Assembly: GCF_010725725.1 (NCBI RefSeq)
Contig: NZ_AP022599.1
Span: 992,001-1,056,000 of the forward strand
DNA length: 64,000 nt
Direction of reading: 5' to 3'
Source of the DNA: Mycolicibacterium pulveris
GTDB lineage: Bacteria > Actinomycetota > Actinomycetes > Mycobacteriales > Mycobacteriaceae
Under the pieces are notes generated by a model. That model searched no databases, was not told where the DNA came from, and saw only the letters and a list, made by a program, of their open reading frames with translations. Below are positions 56,201 through 64,000 of the stretch, one piece after another. The position numbers and the translations under genes are program-made. Numbering within the stretch: the stretch's first letter is position 1; each line of letters begins with the position of its first letter.

Positions 56201-57358
56201 TCACGGCCCCTGATCCCACCGGTAGGGGATGGCGAGCGGGTTACCTTGGTTGTGGGGTCCGCCCGCCATGCAGGGGCTGGGGAACTGCCCGATGGTTCGA
56301 CCCCACTGCAACTCCAGTTCGGTCAAGTCGCACTCCCACCGAGTGCCGGTGAACAACGCCTGATCGATCCGGCTCAGCGTGAGGTCGACGATCGCGGTCA
56401 GGTTGGCGTAATCGCCGCGTTGGAAGTTCTCGAAGGTCTCGTTCGGAAACGGAAAGGTCGCCAACAAGCTGAGGGACCGGGTGAGGCTGGTGCCGGCGTT
56501 GGCCAGCGACTCCAGCACGGGGCCGACGTCGTGTAGCTCCCTGATCAGGTTCTCCTTCGTCTGGTTGACCGAATCGACCGTCAGCGCACTGAATTTGGCC
56601 AGACCCTCGGCCGCTGCCACCAGGTTGTCCCGCTCGGTGTTGAGCACCTCGAGCGCATCCGGAACGGTGGCCAGTGCCCGGTCGAGCACCGGCTGCTGTG
56701 CAGCGAACCGCCCGACCAGACGGTTCAGGCTGTCGGTGGCGGCGATGATGTCGTCCATCTGGTGGTTGAGGTGGCCGGTGAATTCGTTCAACTGCTCGAC
56801 CACGCTTCGCACATCCTGCTCGCGGCCCCGGAACGCGGTCGAGAGCGCCTCGGCGATGTCGTGCACCTGCCCGACCCCGCCGCCGTTGAGCACCATCGAC
56901 AACGCCGCCAACGTCTGCTCGGTGCTCGGATAGCTGCCGCCGCGCGACAGCGGAATCAGCGAGCCGTTGTGCAACCTGCCCGTCGGCGGTTCATCGGTCG
57001 GCGGCGCGAGTTCGATGTGCAGCGAACCGAGCAGGCTGGTGGCGCCGATCTTGGCGGTGGCGTTGGCGGGCAGCTCCACGCCGTCGTTGAGCCTCATGGT
57101 CACCAGGGCGTGCCAACCCTGGCGTTCGATCCTCGAGACGTGCCCGACGGTGACATCCGCGACGCGGACCCGCGAATTCGGCTGGAGATTGTTGACGTCC
57201 GGCAGCTGGGCCTGCACCTCGAACGAGGTCGATCCCTTGCCTTCCACGCCGGGAAGGGGCAGCGAATTCAGCCCCTTCCAGCCGCAGCCGGTCATGGTCA
57301 CCAACGTCAGGACCGCGAGCAGCATCGTTGCCGCGCCGTGTGCGCGTCGCCGCATCAT
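56201..57358 (-). CDS. MCE family lipoprotein, mceE position
   Basis: A 385-residue MCE protein with a lipoprotein signal: hydrophobic TMLLAVLTLVTMTGC, where the lipobox MTGC gives lipid attachment at Cys and is followed by GWKGLNSLPLPG, typical of mycobacterial MceE/LprK-like proteins. The MCE domain (about 43-125: FEVQAQLPDVNNLQPNSRVR, VADVTVGHVSRIERQGWH) is followed by helical segments and a polar tail. The ATG start overlaps the mceD stop (ATGA). Confidence 0.94.
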   Translation of the reverse strand: MMRRRAHGAATMLLAVLTLVTMTGCGWKGLNSLPLPGVEGKGSTSFEVQAQLPDVNNLQPNSRVRVADVTVGHVSRIERQGWHALVTMRLNDGVELPANATAKIGATSLLGSLHIELAPPTDEPPTGRLHNGSLIPLSRGGSYPSTEQTLAALSMVLNGGGVGQVHDIAEALSTAFRGREQDVRSVVEQLNEFTGHLNHQMDDIIAATDSLNRLVGRFAAQQPVLDRALATVPDALEVLNTERDNLVAAAEGLAKFSALTVDSVNQTKENLIRELHDVGPVLESLANAGTSLTRSLSLLATFPFPNETFENFQRGDYANLTAIVDLTLSRIDQALFTGTRWECDLTELELQWGRTIGQFPSPCMAGGPHNQGNPLAIPYRWDQGP

Positions 57359-58626
57359 GACCCACCGCCATGGGTGACCATCATCCCCGGCAGACCGTCG
57401 GCGGGGTCGGTGGCGACCGCCTCGGCGGGCGGCTCAGGGACCGGGGTCGGAACGTGATCGGGTCGCATCCATTCCTCGCTGTAGGTGATCTCGTTCGGCC
57501 GCGCCTGCGTACCGACGAAGAGGTTCATTCCCAACGGCGGGAAGTTGTACTGGCGGTTCTTCATGATGGGCGCCAGATACTGCGCGCACAGCTTCGCCGA
57601 CTGCTCGCCACCCAATCGGGAAGCGGATTGAATTGCGCCACAGAGGAAAGACACCGGGTTGGCGAAGTTGTTGACGGCGAGCGCACCGGTCATCGACCCG
57701 TTGGCGGGCTCGTACATGTTGTTGAAGTTCTGCATGACGGTCGGGGCGATGTGCAGTGTCTGCTTGATGTCGCCGATGCTGTCGACCAGTGCGTCGGTGA
57801 TCGACGTCAACCTGTCCGACGCGGTGCCGATCACCTCGGTGTGTTCGGCGGCGAAATCGTGCACGTCGGCGACCACCGCATTCAGTTCCTCGGCGGCCCT
57901 GCCGATCTTGTCCGGGTCATCGGCGAGCACCGAGCTCACGGCGGCGAGGTTGTGGTTGAGTTGCTCGAGCAGATCGGCGCTGTCGCGCAACGCGGACACC
58001 AACGTCGCAAGGTTCTTGGTCGTGGCGAAGACGTCGTCGCTCTGATCGGCGAGCGTGGTGACCGTGCGGGACAGTTTCATGACCGCGTCGCGGATCGTGG
58101 GTCCCTGTCCGCGCACATTGTCCGCGGCGGTGTTGATGAGGGCGCCGAGCGTACTCACGCCGCCCGGCCCGGTCGGCTTCAGCAGTTCGGTCACCCGCTC
58201 GAGCTGCACCCTCAGGTCATCCCATTCGACCGGCACCGCCGTGCGGTCGAGGCCGATGACTGCGCCGTCGGCCAGCGTGGGCCCCCCACGGTAGGGCGGT
58301 ATCAGCTGGATGGCCCTACCGGTCACCAGCTGCGGCGACAGGATGACGGCCTTGGCATCGGCGGGAACCCGGTACTTACTGTCGATCGAGAAGGTGACCT
58401 TGGCCTGCTCGGGCTGCGGCTCGATCTTCTCGACCTTGCCGACCGACACGCCCCGGATCCAAACATGATCACCCGCGAACAGCCCTGTGGTGTTCTCGAA
58501 GTAGGCAACCACCGTCATTCGCGCGCTCTGACCGGGCAACCGCACGGCCAGAAACACACCCGCACCGAGAATGAGCACCAGCGCGGCCGCCAGCACCACC
58601 CGCACATTCCGTGACCGGCGCATCAT
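57355..58626 (-). CDS. MCE family protein, mceD position
   Basis: A 423-residue MCE protein. N-terminal anchor VRVVLAAALVLILGAGVFLAV, MCE domain (about 35-115: MTVVAYFENTTGLFAGDHVW, IRGVSVGKVEKIEPQ), a helical stretch and a C-terminal Pro-rich tail ending PDHVPTPVPEPPAEAVA and beyond. ATGA overlap with mceC upstream. Confidence 0.93.
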   Translation of the reverse strand: MMRRSRNVRVVLAAALVLILGAGVFLAVRLPGQSARMTVVAYFENTTGLFAGDHVWIRGVSVGKVEKIEPQPEQAKVTFSIDSKYRVPADAKAVILSPQLVTGRAIQLIPPYRGGPTLADGAVIGLDRTAVPVEWDDLRVQLERVTELLKPTGPGGVSTLGALINTAADNVRGQGPTIRDAVMKLSRTVTTLADQSDDVFATTKNLATLVSALRDSADLLEQLNHNLAAVSSVLADDPDKIGRAAEELNAVVADVHDFAAEHTEVIGTASDRLTSITDALVDSIGDIKQTLHIAPTVMQNFNNMYEPANGSMTGALAVNNFANPVSFLCGAIQSASRLGGEQSAKLCAQYLAPIMKNRQYNFPPLGMNLFVGTQARPNEITYSEEWMRPDHVPTPVPEPPAEAVATDPADGLPGMMVTHGGGS

Positions 58627-59855
58627 GGCTGTGCTCCCGGCTGCGGTGCAGGCGGACCCGGCGGGGGGCCGCCGGGAGGCGGAGGCGGCGGTGGTTCGCG
58701 GTAGGGATAGCGTGGATCACCGGGTTTACCGGTGATCGCATCGGGCAACGTCAGCCTCGGCTCGCCGCCCTGCCCGGTCCGCGGATACGGTACCGGCAGC
58801 GCCGGGGTTCCCGGCTGACCCACCGGCGGATCGGTCAACTCCGACGGCAGCAGCGTGGCCGGATCCAGTCCGAGATCGGAGAACGCGGCGTCGACGAACG
58901 GCTGGACGAACTGGCCCGGTAGCAGATTGGCCACATAGGCCTTGAAAAACGGTCCGGACGACAGCGATTCGCCGAGCGACATGACGTAGGTGTTGATCAG
59001 CTTGATGGCCTGCTGCAGCCGTTCCTTGCGGTCGTCGACGACCTCGAGCACCCCGTTGAGCTTGTCCAGCGCCGGCTTCAGCTGCGCGCGGTTCTCGGAT
59101 ATGAACGCCTTCAGCTGTTTTGACACCGCCGAGATGTTTCCCCATATCTGATCCAGTGCCGCGCTCTGCGTGCGCAGTTGCGCCAGCAGCGCGTTGGTGT
59201 CGCGCACCAGGCCCGCGACCTGGTCGGCGCGGTTGGCGAGCACCGACGTCGCCGCGGCGGCGTTCTTGAGCAGGCTGCGCAGCTGAGCGTCGCGGGAGTC
59301 GAGCGTCTGCGCCAGGCGAGACACCCCGGCCACCGCTTCCCGCAGGGAAGGCGGTGTGTCGGAGAAGGTCTGCGCCAACGTCGCCAACGAGTCCGACAAC
59401 TGGTTGGTGTTCACCCCGCTGATCGTGGTCGCCAGATCACCGAGGGCTTCCGGCAACTGATACGGCGACGTCGTCCGGTCGAGTGGAATGGCGCCTTCGA
59501 GCCGGCCGTCCCCGCGCGGCGTCACGTCGACGATCTTGGCGCCCAGCAGGCTCTTGGTCCTGATCGCGGCCTCGGTGCGAGACCCCATCCGGACGTCCTC
59601 ACCGATCTTGAAGGTGACCAGAACGCCGGCGGGCTCCAGATCGATGCTCATCACGCTGCCCACCGGATAACCAGAGACTTCGACCACGGCACCGTTTCTC
59701 AGCCCGCTGGCGTCGGCGAAGTAGGCCGAGTAGACCTCGCCGGTGCTGAGAAAGGGCAGCCGCTGGTACTGAAGCGCCGCCACCACGACCGCGGACACGG
59801 CAAGTACACCGATGCCGCCGATCAGTATCGGATTGCGTTCCGCAAACGACCTCAC
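58623..59855 (-). CDS. MCE family protein, mceC position
   Basis: About 410 residues: N-terminal anchor NPILIGGIGVLAVSAVVVAAL, MCE domain (YSAYFADASGLRNGAVVEVS, GYPVGSVMSIDLEPAG), a helical segment and an extreme Pro-rich C-terminus (EPPPPPPPGGPPPGPPAPQP then GAQP). The GTG at 59855, which overlaps the mceB stop (GTGA) with GGGAGG about 11 nt before it, is preferred to the GTG at 59867, which would overlap mceB by 16 bp. Confidence 0.92.
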   Translation of the reverse strand: MRSFAERNPILIGGIGVLAVSAVVVAALQYQRLPFLSTGEVYSAYFADASGLRNGAVVEVSGYPVGSVMSIDLEPAGVLVTFKIGEDVRMGSRTEAAIRTKSLLGAKIVDVTPRGDGRLEGAIPLDRTTSPYQLPEALGDLATTISGVNTNQLSDSLATLAQTFSDTPPSLREAVAGVSRLAQTLDSRDAQLRSLLKNAAAATSVLANRADQVAGLVRDTNALLAQLRTQSAALDQIWGNISAVSKQLKAFISENRAQLKPALDKLNGVLEVVDDRKERLQQAIKLINTYVMSLGESLSSGPFFKAYVANLLPGQFVQPFVDAAFSDLGLDPATLLPSELTDPPVGQPGTPALPVPYPRTGQGGEPRLTLPDAITGKPGDPRYPYREPPPPPPPGGPPPGPPAPQPGAQP

Positions 59856-60877
59856 TTGGGCGCGCACCTCCCGGTGCTCTGGCCGACCACCTTCACGTAC
59901 ACAGGCTGTCCCCCTTTACCGTTGAGTTTCAGCACCACGTCGCACAGGTAGAAACTGAAGTAGTCGCCGTACATCCCCTGCCGGACCAGCGCCCGGTACT
60001 TGTCCGGCAGGGTGTTGATCAGGTTGTCGAGGTAATCGCGGTCCGCCATCGCGATCTCGGCCACCCGGTCGGTCTCATGCACCACCTTCCGGAACGGCGC
60101 CCGCGACTTCGCCAGCAGGTCGGCGAGAGAGCCTGCAACGGCGTTGGTATGGGCCACCGCGTTGGAGACATCGGTTCGGCGCTCCGCCAGCCGATTGATC
60201 AGCTCGGAGAGTGAGGCCACCGCGGTGTCGAGTCGATCGCTCTGGCCGCCAAGGGATCCCAGCACGACGTTGAGGTTGTCGATGACCTGCCCGATCAACA
60301 CATCGCGGTCCGCCAACGCGTTGGTCAGCACCGCTGCTTGGTCGAGGAATGACCCGATGGCCGGGCCCTGTCCTTGAAAAGCCGCGATCAACTCCTCGCT
60401 GAGGCTGTTGACCTGATCCGGGTCGAGGGCCCGAAACAGCGGCTTGAACCCGCCTATCACCGCGTCCAGATCCAGCGCCGGCTCGGTGCGGGTCGGCGGG
60501 ATCGTCTGCCCGGGCTGTAGCGTCCTGGTGCCACCGGCCCCCTCCGTCAACGCGAGGTAGCGGTCACCGATCAGGTTGTCGTACCGGATCACTGCGCGTG
60601 ATCCCTCGGTGAGAACCACCGACTTGTCTACCGAAAAGCTCACCCGCACAGTCGCATCGGGGTTGATCGAGATGTCGTTGACCTTGCCCACCTCCACCCC
60701 GGCGATCCGGACGGTCGTCCCTTTCCGCAGATTCGAGACGTTGGTGAACTCGGCGTAGTAGCCGTTGCCCGAGCCGAAGCGGAACTCTCCGAAGGTCGCC
60801 AGCAGCAGGAACCCGATGAGCGAGCAGGCGGTCAGCCAGGTGGCAAACCGCCAGATCACGCCCTTTAGGCTACTCAC
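59852..60877 (-). CDS. MCE family protein, mceB position
   Basis: A 341-residue MCE protein: N-terminal helix LTACSLIGFLLLATFGEF, MCE domain (about 40-115: YYAEFTNVSNLRKGTTVRIA, GVEVGKVNDISINPD), the LIGDRYLALTEG turn and a helical region. Ends VGQSTGRCAPK with an unusual Cys near the C-terminus; a second Cys is in FYLCDVVLKL, so a disulfide is possible. 28 bp after mceA. Confidence 0.93.
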   Translation of the reverse strand: MSSLKGVIWRFATWLTACSLIGFLLLATFGEFRFGSGNGYYAEFTNVSNLRKGTTVRIAGVEVGKVNDISINPDATVRVSFSVDKSVVLTEGSRAVIRYDNLIGDRYLALTEGAGGTRTLQPGQTIPPTRTEPALDLDAVIGGFKPLFRALDPDQVNSLSEELIAAFQGQGPAIGSFLDQAAVLTNALADRDVLIGQVIDNLNVVLGSLGGQSDRLDTAVASLSELINRLAERRTDVSNAVAHTNAVAGSLADLLAKSRAPFRKVVHETDRVAEIAMADRDYLDNLINTLPDKYRALVRQGMYGDYFSFYLCDVVLKLNGKGGQPVYVKVVGQSTGRCAPK

Positions 60878-60905
60878 GTTTTCTCCCTTGCGATTTCAGG
60901 TCGTT

Positions 60906-62267
60906 CTACGGCTGGTTCGCACCCATTGGGGTGGGACTCGGTTTAGGCGGTGGCACTCCCGGCCACAGGGGCGTCCCGTCGGGCCCGTACCACGGCGCGC
61001 CGTATGGCGGTGCCCCGGGAGCGGTGATCGGCCCGATCGCCGGACCCGGAATGCATTGCCGGATGCTGGGGGGTTCCGGCACCGCACGGGTCACCGGCAG
61101 GTAGTTCGCCCAACAGGGATGTCCGATGCCGGGATTGGGTCGGATGTCCAGGCCTGTGCCCCAACCGGTATTGGTGATCAGTTGGCGCACCGGGAAGTTC
61201 TTCGTGGCATCCGGAAGCGAACCGCATCCGGGTTGCCCGCCGGGTCCGCCTTTGGCCGCGACGATCGGCAGGTGTTCCGGATAGGTGTAGGGGTCGTTCC
61301 CCAGCAGCAGGGCGACATCCAGTTGCAGGGTGCGGCCGTCACCGCCCCACGCCGCGTAGCCCCCGTTCTCCAGATACCATGTCGCTCCCTGCAGGAAGCA
61401 GGTGTACACGGGGTTGTGGTGGAGCAGCAGACCCGTGGTGGGTTGCAGGGTGTTGACGGCGTCCACGAAGTCGTCTTTGCTCGTGGCGAGCAGGTTGGTG
61501 CCGGCTTCGGTGAAGCCGACCACGTTCAGCAGCAACGCATCCAGCGCGCGTTCGTGCTCGGTGACGGTGGTGCTCGTCGTGCTGACGGCATCCAGGATGG
61601 CGACGATGTCTTCGGCGGCGGCGTCGTAGGTGTCGGTGAAGTTCTTCAACGAGCGCCAGTTTGCGCCGATGGTTTCGCTGCGTTCGTTGAGGGCCAGGAG
61701 CACCTGGTTGAGATCGGTGATGGACTGCCCCATCCGTTCACCCTGTCCACGGACCCCCTCGGCCACGGCGGTCAGCACCGCGTTCAGCTTCAGCGGATCG
61801 ATCATGTTGAGTAGGTCGACCACGTTCTCGAACACGGTGTTGACCTCCGTGCTGACCCGGTCGGCATACAACACCGCACCTGCGGTCAGCCGGGCGGGGC
61901 TCGGCTCCGACGGATACACCAGCTCAACGAATTTCGTTCCGAAGGCAGTGGTGGCGCTGATCTGGGCCGTGACGTTCGCCGGGATGTATCGAACCTGGTC
62001 GGGGTCGAGCTCCAGCTTCAGGCTCGTCCCGTTCTCGTCGTTGCTCAACCTGCTGACACGGCCGACCCGCACCCCGCGCAGCATCACGTCGGCGTCGGTT
62101 TCCATCACCAGCCCCGCGCGTTCTGACGTGAGCGTGACTCCTACGTAGGACCGGAACGTACCGCGGAAGGCCGCGGCGGATCCGAACAGGAAGACCACGA
62201 TCACCGCAAGCAGGATCAGCGTCCACCACCCGGTGGAGATGCGGTGTGTGCCTGCTCTGCGGTTCAT
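60906..62267 (-). CDS. MCE family protein, mceA position
   Basis: A 453-residue MCE protein, first of the six. The anchor WWTLILLAVIVVFLFGSAAAF is followed by the MCE domain (about 35-120: VGVTLTSERAGLVMETDADV, LRGVRVGRVSRL, TTAFGTKFVELVYPSE) and a helical segment (to about 270). A C-terminal region has several Cys (in VYTCFLQG, GQPGCGSLP, GHPCWANYLP and RQCIPGPA) and Pro/Gly-rich sequence ending PSPTPMGANQP. It forms the entry ring of the lipid transporter. Starts 4 bp after the yrbEB stop. Confidence 0.94.
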   Translation of the reverse strand: MNRRAGTHRISTGWWTLILLAVIVVFLFGSAAAFRGTFRSYVGVTLTSERAGLVMETDADVMLRGVRVGRVSRLSNDENGTSLKLELDPDQVRYIPANVTAQISATTAFGTKFVELVYPSEPSPARLTAGAVLYADRVSTEVNTVFENVVDLLNMIDPLKLNAVLTAVAEGVRGQGERMGQSITDLNQVLLALNERSETIGANWRSLKNFTDTYDAAAEDIVAILDAVSTTSTTVTEHERALDALLLNVVGFTEAGTNLLATSKDDFVDAVNTLQPTTGLLLHHNPVYTCFLQGATWYLENGGYAAWGGDGRTLQLDVALLLGNDPYTYPEHLPIVAAKGGPGGQPGCGSLPDATKNFPVRQLITNTGWGTGLDIRPNPGIGHPCWANYLPVTRAVPEPPSIRQCIPGPAIGPITAPGAPPYGAPWYGPDGTPLWPGVPPPKPSPTPMGANQP

Positions 62268-62271
62268 GTCC

Positions 62272-63126
62272 CTATGCCGCCAGGTGGAAGTTGCCGGACT
62301 GGCCGTAAATCGCCAGTGTCATAACCACAATCAGCAGCGACGCGACGACCATCGACGCCCGCACCGCCCGTCCGACGGCCTCCCCCACCCCCGACGGCCC
62401 GCCGCTCGCCGTGTAGCCGTAGTAGGTGCACATCAGCATGATCATCAGCGCCACCGCGGCGACTTCCCCGATAGACCACAGCACGTCGGTGGGGTGCAGA
62501 TAGGTGTAGAAGTAGTGGTCGTAAACGCCGGCCCCCTGCCCGTAGACGGCAGTGGTGCCGAGGCGTGCCGCGAGGTACGCCGTCATCAGGCCGACGCAGA
62601 ACAGCGGCACCGCCACGATCACCCCGGCCAGCACCCGGGTCGATGCGAGGTAGCTGACGCTGCGGATGCCGATCGCCTCCAGGGCGTCGATCTCCTCGTT
62701 GATACGCATGGCCCCCAATTGCGCGGTGCTGCCTGCGCCGACGGTGGCCGCCAACGCGACCATCACGGTGCCCGGCTGGATTTCGCGCGTGTTGAAGAAG
62801 GCGGATGCGAACCCCGTGAGGGCCTCCACCCCCACGGATGCCAATTGGTTATAGCCCTGCACCGCGACGATCGCACCGGTGGTGATCGTCAAGAACGCCA
62901 CAATCACCACCGTGCCGCCGATCACCGCGAGGGCGCCGCTGCCGAGGCCCATCTGCGCGATCACCCGCAGCAGTTCGCTGCGGTAATTGACTACGGCGTC
63001 GGGGATTCCGGCCAATGTGGTGGCGTAGAACCGGGTTTGGGCCCCGATGCGGTGCCATTCGCCGACTGCGCGGTTGCCCACTCGTCGCAGCCGCGGATGA
63101 AGCGTACTCGGAACACTGACTGTCAT
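62272..63126 (-). CDS. MCE-associated permease YrbEB
   Basis: A 284-residue MlaE/YrbE-family ABC permease with about five to six membrane segments. The conserved cytoplasmic loop RINEEIDALEAIGIRSVSYL and the helices ALAVIGGTVVIVAFLTITTG and VLAGVIVAVPLFCVGLMTAY identify it. It partners YrbEA, and the cytosolic MlaF-like ATPase encoded elsewhere, to move lipids through the MCE tunnel. 7 bp after yrbEA. Confidence 0.95.
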   Translation of the reverse strand: MTVSVPSTLHPRLRRVGNRAVGEWHRIGAQTRFYATTLAGIPDAVVNYRSELLRVIAQMGLGSGALAVIGGTVVIVAFLTITTGAIVAVQGYNQLASVGVEALTGFASAFFNTREIQPGTVMVALAATVGAGSTAQLGAMRINEEIDALEAIGIRSVSYLASTRVLAGVIVAVPLFCVGLMTAYLAARLGTTAVYGQGAGVYDHYFYTYLHPTDVLWSIGEVAAVALMIMLMCTYYGYTASGGPSGVGEAVGRAVRASMVVASLLIVVMTLAIYGQSGNFHLAA

Positions 63127-63133
63127 GGGCCAC

Positions 63134-63907
63134 TCACCTCACCATGAACGGGACGCCGATGGCGGTGACGATGATGTTGGTCAGGAACAGGACGATGAAG
63201 GCGAACACCACCGTTTCGTTCACCGCCCGACCCACACCGGCCGGGCCGCCGCCCACTGAAATGCCCTGATAACAGGCGATCAGGCCCGCCGCCAACCCGA
63301 ACAATGTCGCCTTGATCATCGAGATGATGACGTCGGCCAGATGCGTCATCGTCGTCAACCCCGCGACCCACGCACCGGCGGAGACGTCCATCAGGTACAC
63401 CGAACACACGAACGCACCGACCAGGCCGGTCACGATCAGCACCGAGTTCAGCGCCAGCGACACCGTGGTCGCCGCGAGCACCCGGGGAACGACCAGCGCT
63501 TGAATCGGATCGATTCCCATCACCCGCAGCGCATCGAGTTCCTCCCTGATCGTGCGCGCGCCCAGATCGGCGCACATCGCGGTGGCGCCGGCACCGGCGA
63601 CCACCAACACCGTCACGATCGGACCGCTTTGGGACACGGTGAAAATCGCCGCGCCCGTGCCGGAGAAATCGGCGGCACCGATGTCGGACAACAGCACGTT
63701 GAACAAAAACCCCGAGATGACAGCCCACGGGACCGTCATCAGCAGCCCCGGGAGGGTCGACACCCGCGCCACGAACCAGCACTGGATCATGTACTCGCGC
63801 CATGCCAGCGGCGCCCGGAACATCATCACCAGGGTGTCCATGGACATCGCGAAGAAGCCGCCGACCGCCCGCACCGGCTTGGCCATCGCCTGGGTGTCGA
63901 TCACCAT
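63134..63907 (-). CDS. MCE-associated permease YrbEA
   Basis: A 257-residue MlaE/YrbE permease, first of the operon. Marks: WREYMIQCWFVARVSTLPGL, the EQ-loop-like DLGARTIREELDALRVMGID, LVVPRVLAATTVSLALNSVL and GLIACYQGISVGGGPAGVGR, ending with the helix FIVLFLTNIIVTAIGVPFMV. The ATG at 63907 is used; a GTG at 63919 is in frame and equally open. A separate promoter was not identified; the upstream gene ends about 50 bp away. Confidence 0.94.
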   Translation of the reverse strand: MVIDTQAMAKPVRAVGGFFAMSMDTLVMMFRAPLAWREYMIQCWFVARVSTLPGLLMTVPWAVISGFLFNVLLSDIGAADFSGTGAAIFTVSQSGPIVTVLVVAGAGATAMCADLGARTIREELDALRVMGIDPIQALVVPRVLAATTVSLALNSVLIVTGLVGAFVCSVYLMDVSAGAWVAGLTTMTHLADVIISMIKATLFGLAAGLIACYQGISVGGGPAGVGRAVNETVVFAFIVLFLTNIIVTAIGVPFMVR

Positions 63908-63956
63908 CGCTCTGCCCACCCCGTGACATCGAGGTTCTGCCGTCGGGCGGTTTTGC

Positions 63957-64000
63957 TCACGCTGGTCCTCCAGGCAGCTGGAACTCGACGTGTGACGGTG
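63957..64000 (-). CDS. 3' end of a gene continuing beyond the right edge
   Basis: In one minus-strand frame the last 44 bases read PSHVEFQLPGGPA followed by TGA. They would be the C-terminus of a protein encoded just upstream of yrbEA and transcribed in the same direction. Too little is visible to name it, and chance openness over 13 codons is possible. Confidence 0.35.
   Translation of the reverse strand, partial: PSHVEFQLPGGPA

Overview
This window comes from a high-GC actinobacterial chromosome, almost certainly a mycobacterium. A fast-growing Mycolicibacterium-type species fits best. The evidence is the GroES/GroEL1 pair whose GroEL1 has a His-rich tail, an ESX-4 type VII secretion locus, an MCE/YrbE operon, F420-dependent luciferase-like oxidoreductases and a 13E12-family HNH protein. 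From established knowledge of the M. tuberculosis map, the backbone follows the Rv3417c to Rv3465 region (groEL1 to rmlC) in order. Several extra genes interrupt it.

Layout. 1-4.2 kb: a GMC oxidoreductase cut by the left edge, a small secreted protein, a crotonase-fold protein and a membrane-anchored HAMP/class III nucleotide cyclase. 4.2-14.6 kb (minus strand): groEL1 and groES behind a CIRCE operator, preceded by a tightly coupled run nnr-gadB-alr-hydrolase-tsaE-tsaB-rimI-tsaD-SnoaL-like. This run covers tRNA t6A synthesis, D-alanine supply and NAD(P)HX repair. 14.6-26.3 kb: glmS and glmM (UDP-GlcNAc precursor supply), hydrolases, an F420 oxidoreductase, a DEAD-box RNA helicase, a LexA-box 13E12 HNH protein, a probable Insig-like membrane protein and a pair of type-VII-secretion-like proteins. 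26.4-29.1 kb: two secreted proteins and rplM-rpsI. 29.3-39.1 kb: the complete ESX-4 locus (esxT, esxU, the Rv3446c-type protein, eccC4, eccD4, mycP4, eccB4). 39.2-43.5 kb: a DUF3237 protein, a CGNR regulator divergent from an EamA exporter, and three tandem cutinases. 43.5-48.0 kb (minus strand): infA-rpmJ-rpsM-rpsK-rpsD-rpoA-rplQ-truA. 48.3-53.2 kb (plus strand): a response-regulator/thioredoxin-reductase-like fusion, a soluble histidine kinase and two tandem F420-type oxidoreductases. 53.2-54.8 kb: rmlB-rmlC. 54.8-63.9 kb (minus strand): a full yrbEAB-mceABCDEF operon.

Most notable points. (1) A two-component module whose response regulator carries a flavoprotein as output; that flavoprotein lacks the redox dithiol. 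It is paired with a soluble kinase and probably co-transcribed with two F420-type oxidoreductases. (2) A 57-bp palindromic element sits in frame inside the essential gene tsaB. (3) An Insig-like sterol-sensor relative. (4) A YxxxD/WXG protein pair near glmM. (5) Recurrent TANNNT -10 hexamers 6-8 nt upstream of start codons point to leaderless mRNAs and help choose starts. No tRNA, rRNA, CRISPR array, transposase or phage gene was seen.
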